From Treponema sp. (GTDB lineage Bacteria > Spirochaetota > Spirochaetia > Treponematales > Breznakiellaceae): a stretch of 6,826 nt of DNA. The stretch's first letter is position 1, and each line of letters opens with the position of its first letter. The stretch spans positions 1 to 6,826 of the forward strand of contig JAIRUO010000029.1 of assembly GCA_031254385.1 (NCBI GenBank), read 5' to 3'. This document shows, piece by piece, positions 6,623 to 6,826 of this stretch. The notes beneath the pieces are model-generated. The model was not told the DNA's origin. It saw only the letters and a program-made list of their open reading frames with translations, and did no database searches. A program made the translations under genes and the position numbers.

Positions 6623-6646
6623 TTACCATGCAGGGTAAATGCATTT
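6623..6646. promoter_or_regulatory. Dyads just upstream of the kinase -35: possible regulator site
   Basis: A perfect ten-base palindrome AAATGCATTT (6637-6646) sits about 20 bases upstream of the putative kinase -35 element, next to a smaller inverted repeat TTACC (6623-6627) / GGTAA (6634-6638). The position suits an activator. The nine bases GTAAATGCA (6635-6643) also occur at 1539-1547, over the -35 of the HD-GYP promoter. Short A+T palindromes are common by chance, so this is only suggestive. Confidence 0.25.
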
Positions 6647-6687
6647 GCTTGTGTCGGCACATAAGCGCCGGACGGTGTGCGTGTCAT

Positions 6688-6713
6688 AAAAAACCCTGTA
6701 GAGTCTGCCTACA
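6688..6713 (-). terminator. Weak terminator-like hairpin with T6, minus strand
   Basis: Read on the minus strand, TGTAG (6709-6713), a seven-base loop and CTACA (6697-6701) are followed by GGG and then six T (6688-6693). It could end a leftward transcript entering from beyond the right edge, insulating the kinase promoter. The five-pair stem and the three-base gap before the T run make it weak. Confidence 0.22.
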
Positions 6714-6724
6714 CAGCCAAGGTC

Positions 6725-6800
6725 TGTTCCGGCAGGGGAACCATGTCTGCGCCCCGTCAAGGGGCGTTGACTGGTAATAATTGATATGTTCCGGCGCAGG
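6725..6800. repeat. Short direct repeat and GC-rich hairpin of unknown role
   Basis: TGTTCCGGC occurs at 6725-6733 and again at 6787-6795, each soon followed by AGG. Between them lies a perfect six-pair GC stem, CGCCCC (6750-6755) / GGGGCG (6761-6766), with a five-base loop and no T run on either strand. GCGCCGGA at 6665-6672 is the inverse of 6790-6797. I do not recognise the element; it may be a small intergenic repeat or regulatory structure. Confidence 0.3.
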
Positions 6801-6826
6801 ATAATTTTACTGTACGCAGTAACAGT
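6786..6826 (+). CDS. Possible gene start running off the right edge
   Basis: An ATG at 6786 opens a frame that stays open to the end of the window (13 full codons). It would begin MFRRRIILLYAVT, a run of arginines followed by hydrophobic residues, which is what the N-terminus of a membrane-anchored or exported protein looks like. An in-frame TAA at 6777-6779 means no longer version with ATG, GTG or TTG exists. No clear ribosome site precedes it; the nearest purine-rich block, AAGGGG, is about 20 bases upstream. If real, it would be divergent from the kinase. The product cannot be named from so short a piece. Confidence 0.25.
   Translation, partial: MFRRRIILLYAVT

Noticed and set aside
6721..6800. 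A possible tRNA or T-box-like fold in the GC-rich dyads
   Set aside because: No GGTTCGA-type T-loop, acceptor stem or anticodon arm can be assembled on either strand.
6623..6826. A minus-strand frame open from the right edge to a TAA at 6623-6625 (67 codons)
   Set aside because: The translation is rich in Arg, Cys and Gly with no recognisable motif, runs through the hairpins and the palindrome, and covers the putative kinase -35 region. It looks like a chance open frame, though it cannot be excluded without sequence to the right.
6757..6826. A second minus-strand frame from the right edge ending at TGA (6757-6759), 22 codons
   Set aside because: It could be the end of a gene beyond the edge, with the GC hairpin and T6 stem as its terminator, but 22 codons with no motif cannot support a call, and it conflicts with the plus-strand ATG at 6786.

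Overview
The window is almost wholly given over to His-Asp phosphorelay signalling. It holds five complete genes and possibly the first codons of a sixth, with no tRNA, rRNA, CRISPR array or transposase. Base composition looks moderate (about 45% G+C by eye). Stacked receiver/HPt modules, a HAMP-PAS hybrid kinase, an HD-GYP response regulator and receiver active sites of the type MDHMMP recall free-living or gut spirochaetes (Treponema-like) or signalling-rich Clostridia and deltaproteobacteria. The spirochaete guess is weak, because no taxonomic marker gene is present.

Layout, left to right. (1) 22-378, plus strand: a stand-alone HPt protein. (2) 400-1476, minus strand, convergent with the first gene: a response regulator whose output is an HD-GYP domain, predicted to degrade cyclic di-GMP. 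(3) 1477-1634: a divergent intergenic region with a good extended -10 promoter for the HD-GYP gene. (4) 1635-2720, plus strand: a soluble receiver-HPt-tail protein that resembles the C-terminal third of the large kinase without its sensor or catalytic parts. (5) 2776-3390, minus strand, convergent: a receiver protein with a short helical tail and no DNA-binding domain. (6) 3404-6568, minus strand, 13 bases upstream of gene 5 and surely in its operon: a 1054-residue membrane hybrid kinase, TM-sensor-TM-HAMP-PAS-HisKA-HATPase-REC-HPt-tail. (7) 6569-6826: intergenic DNA with a putative kinase promoter, several small dyads and a possible gene start running off the right edge.

How the genes may work together (inference): the kinase autophosphorylates at His421 and passes phosphate through Asp729 and His913 to the small receiver encoded just downstream. 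The soluble receiver-HPt protein and the lone HPt give further branch points or phosphate sinks. The HD-GYP regulator is the only recognisable enzymatic output, so the cluster would act on cyclic di-GMP or by protein contact rather than directly on transcription.

Two observations stand out. First, a 55-residue C-terminal tail aligns without gaps in three of the proteins (kinase, receiver-HPt protein, small receiver). Second, a perfect 30-base repeat, inverted and in the same reading frame, lies at the receiver active sites of the kinase and of the receiver-HPt gene.
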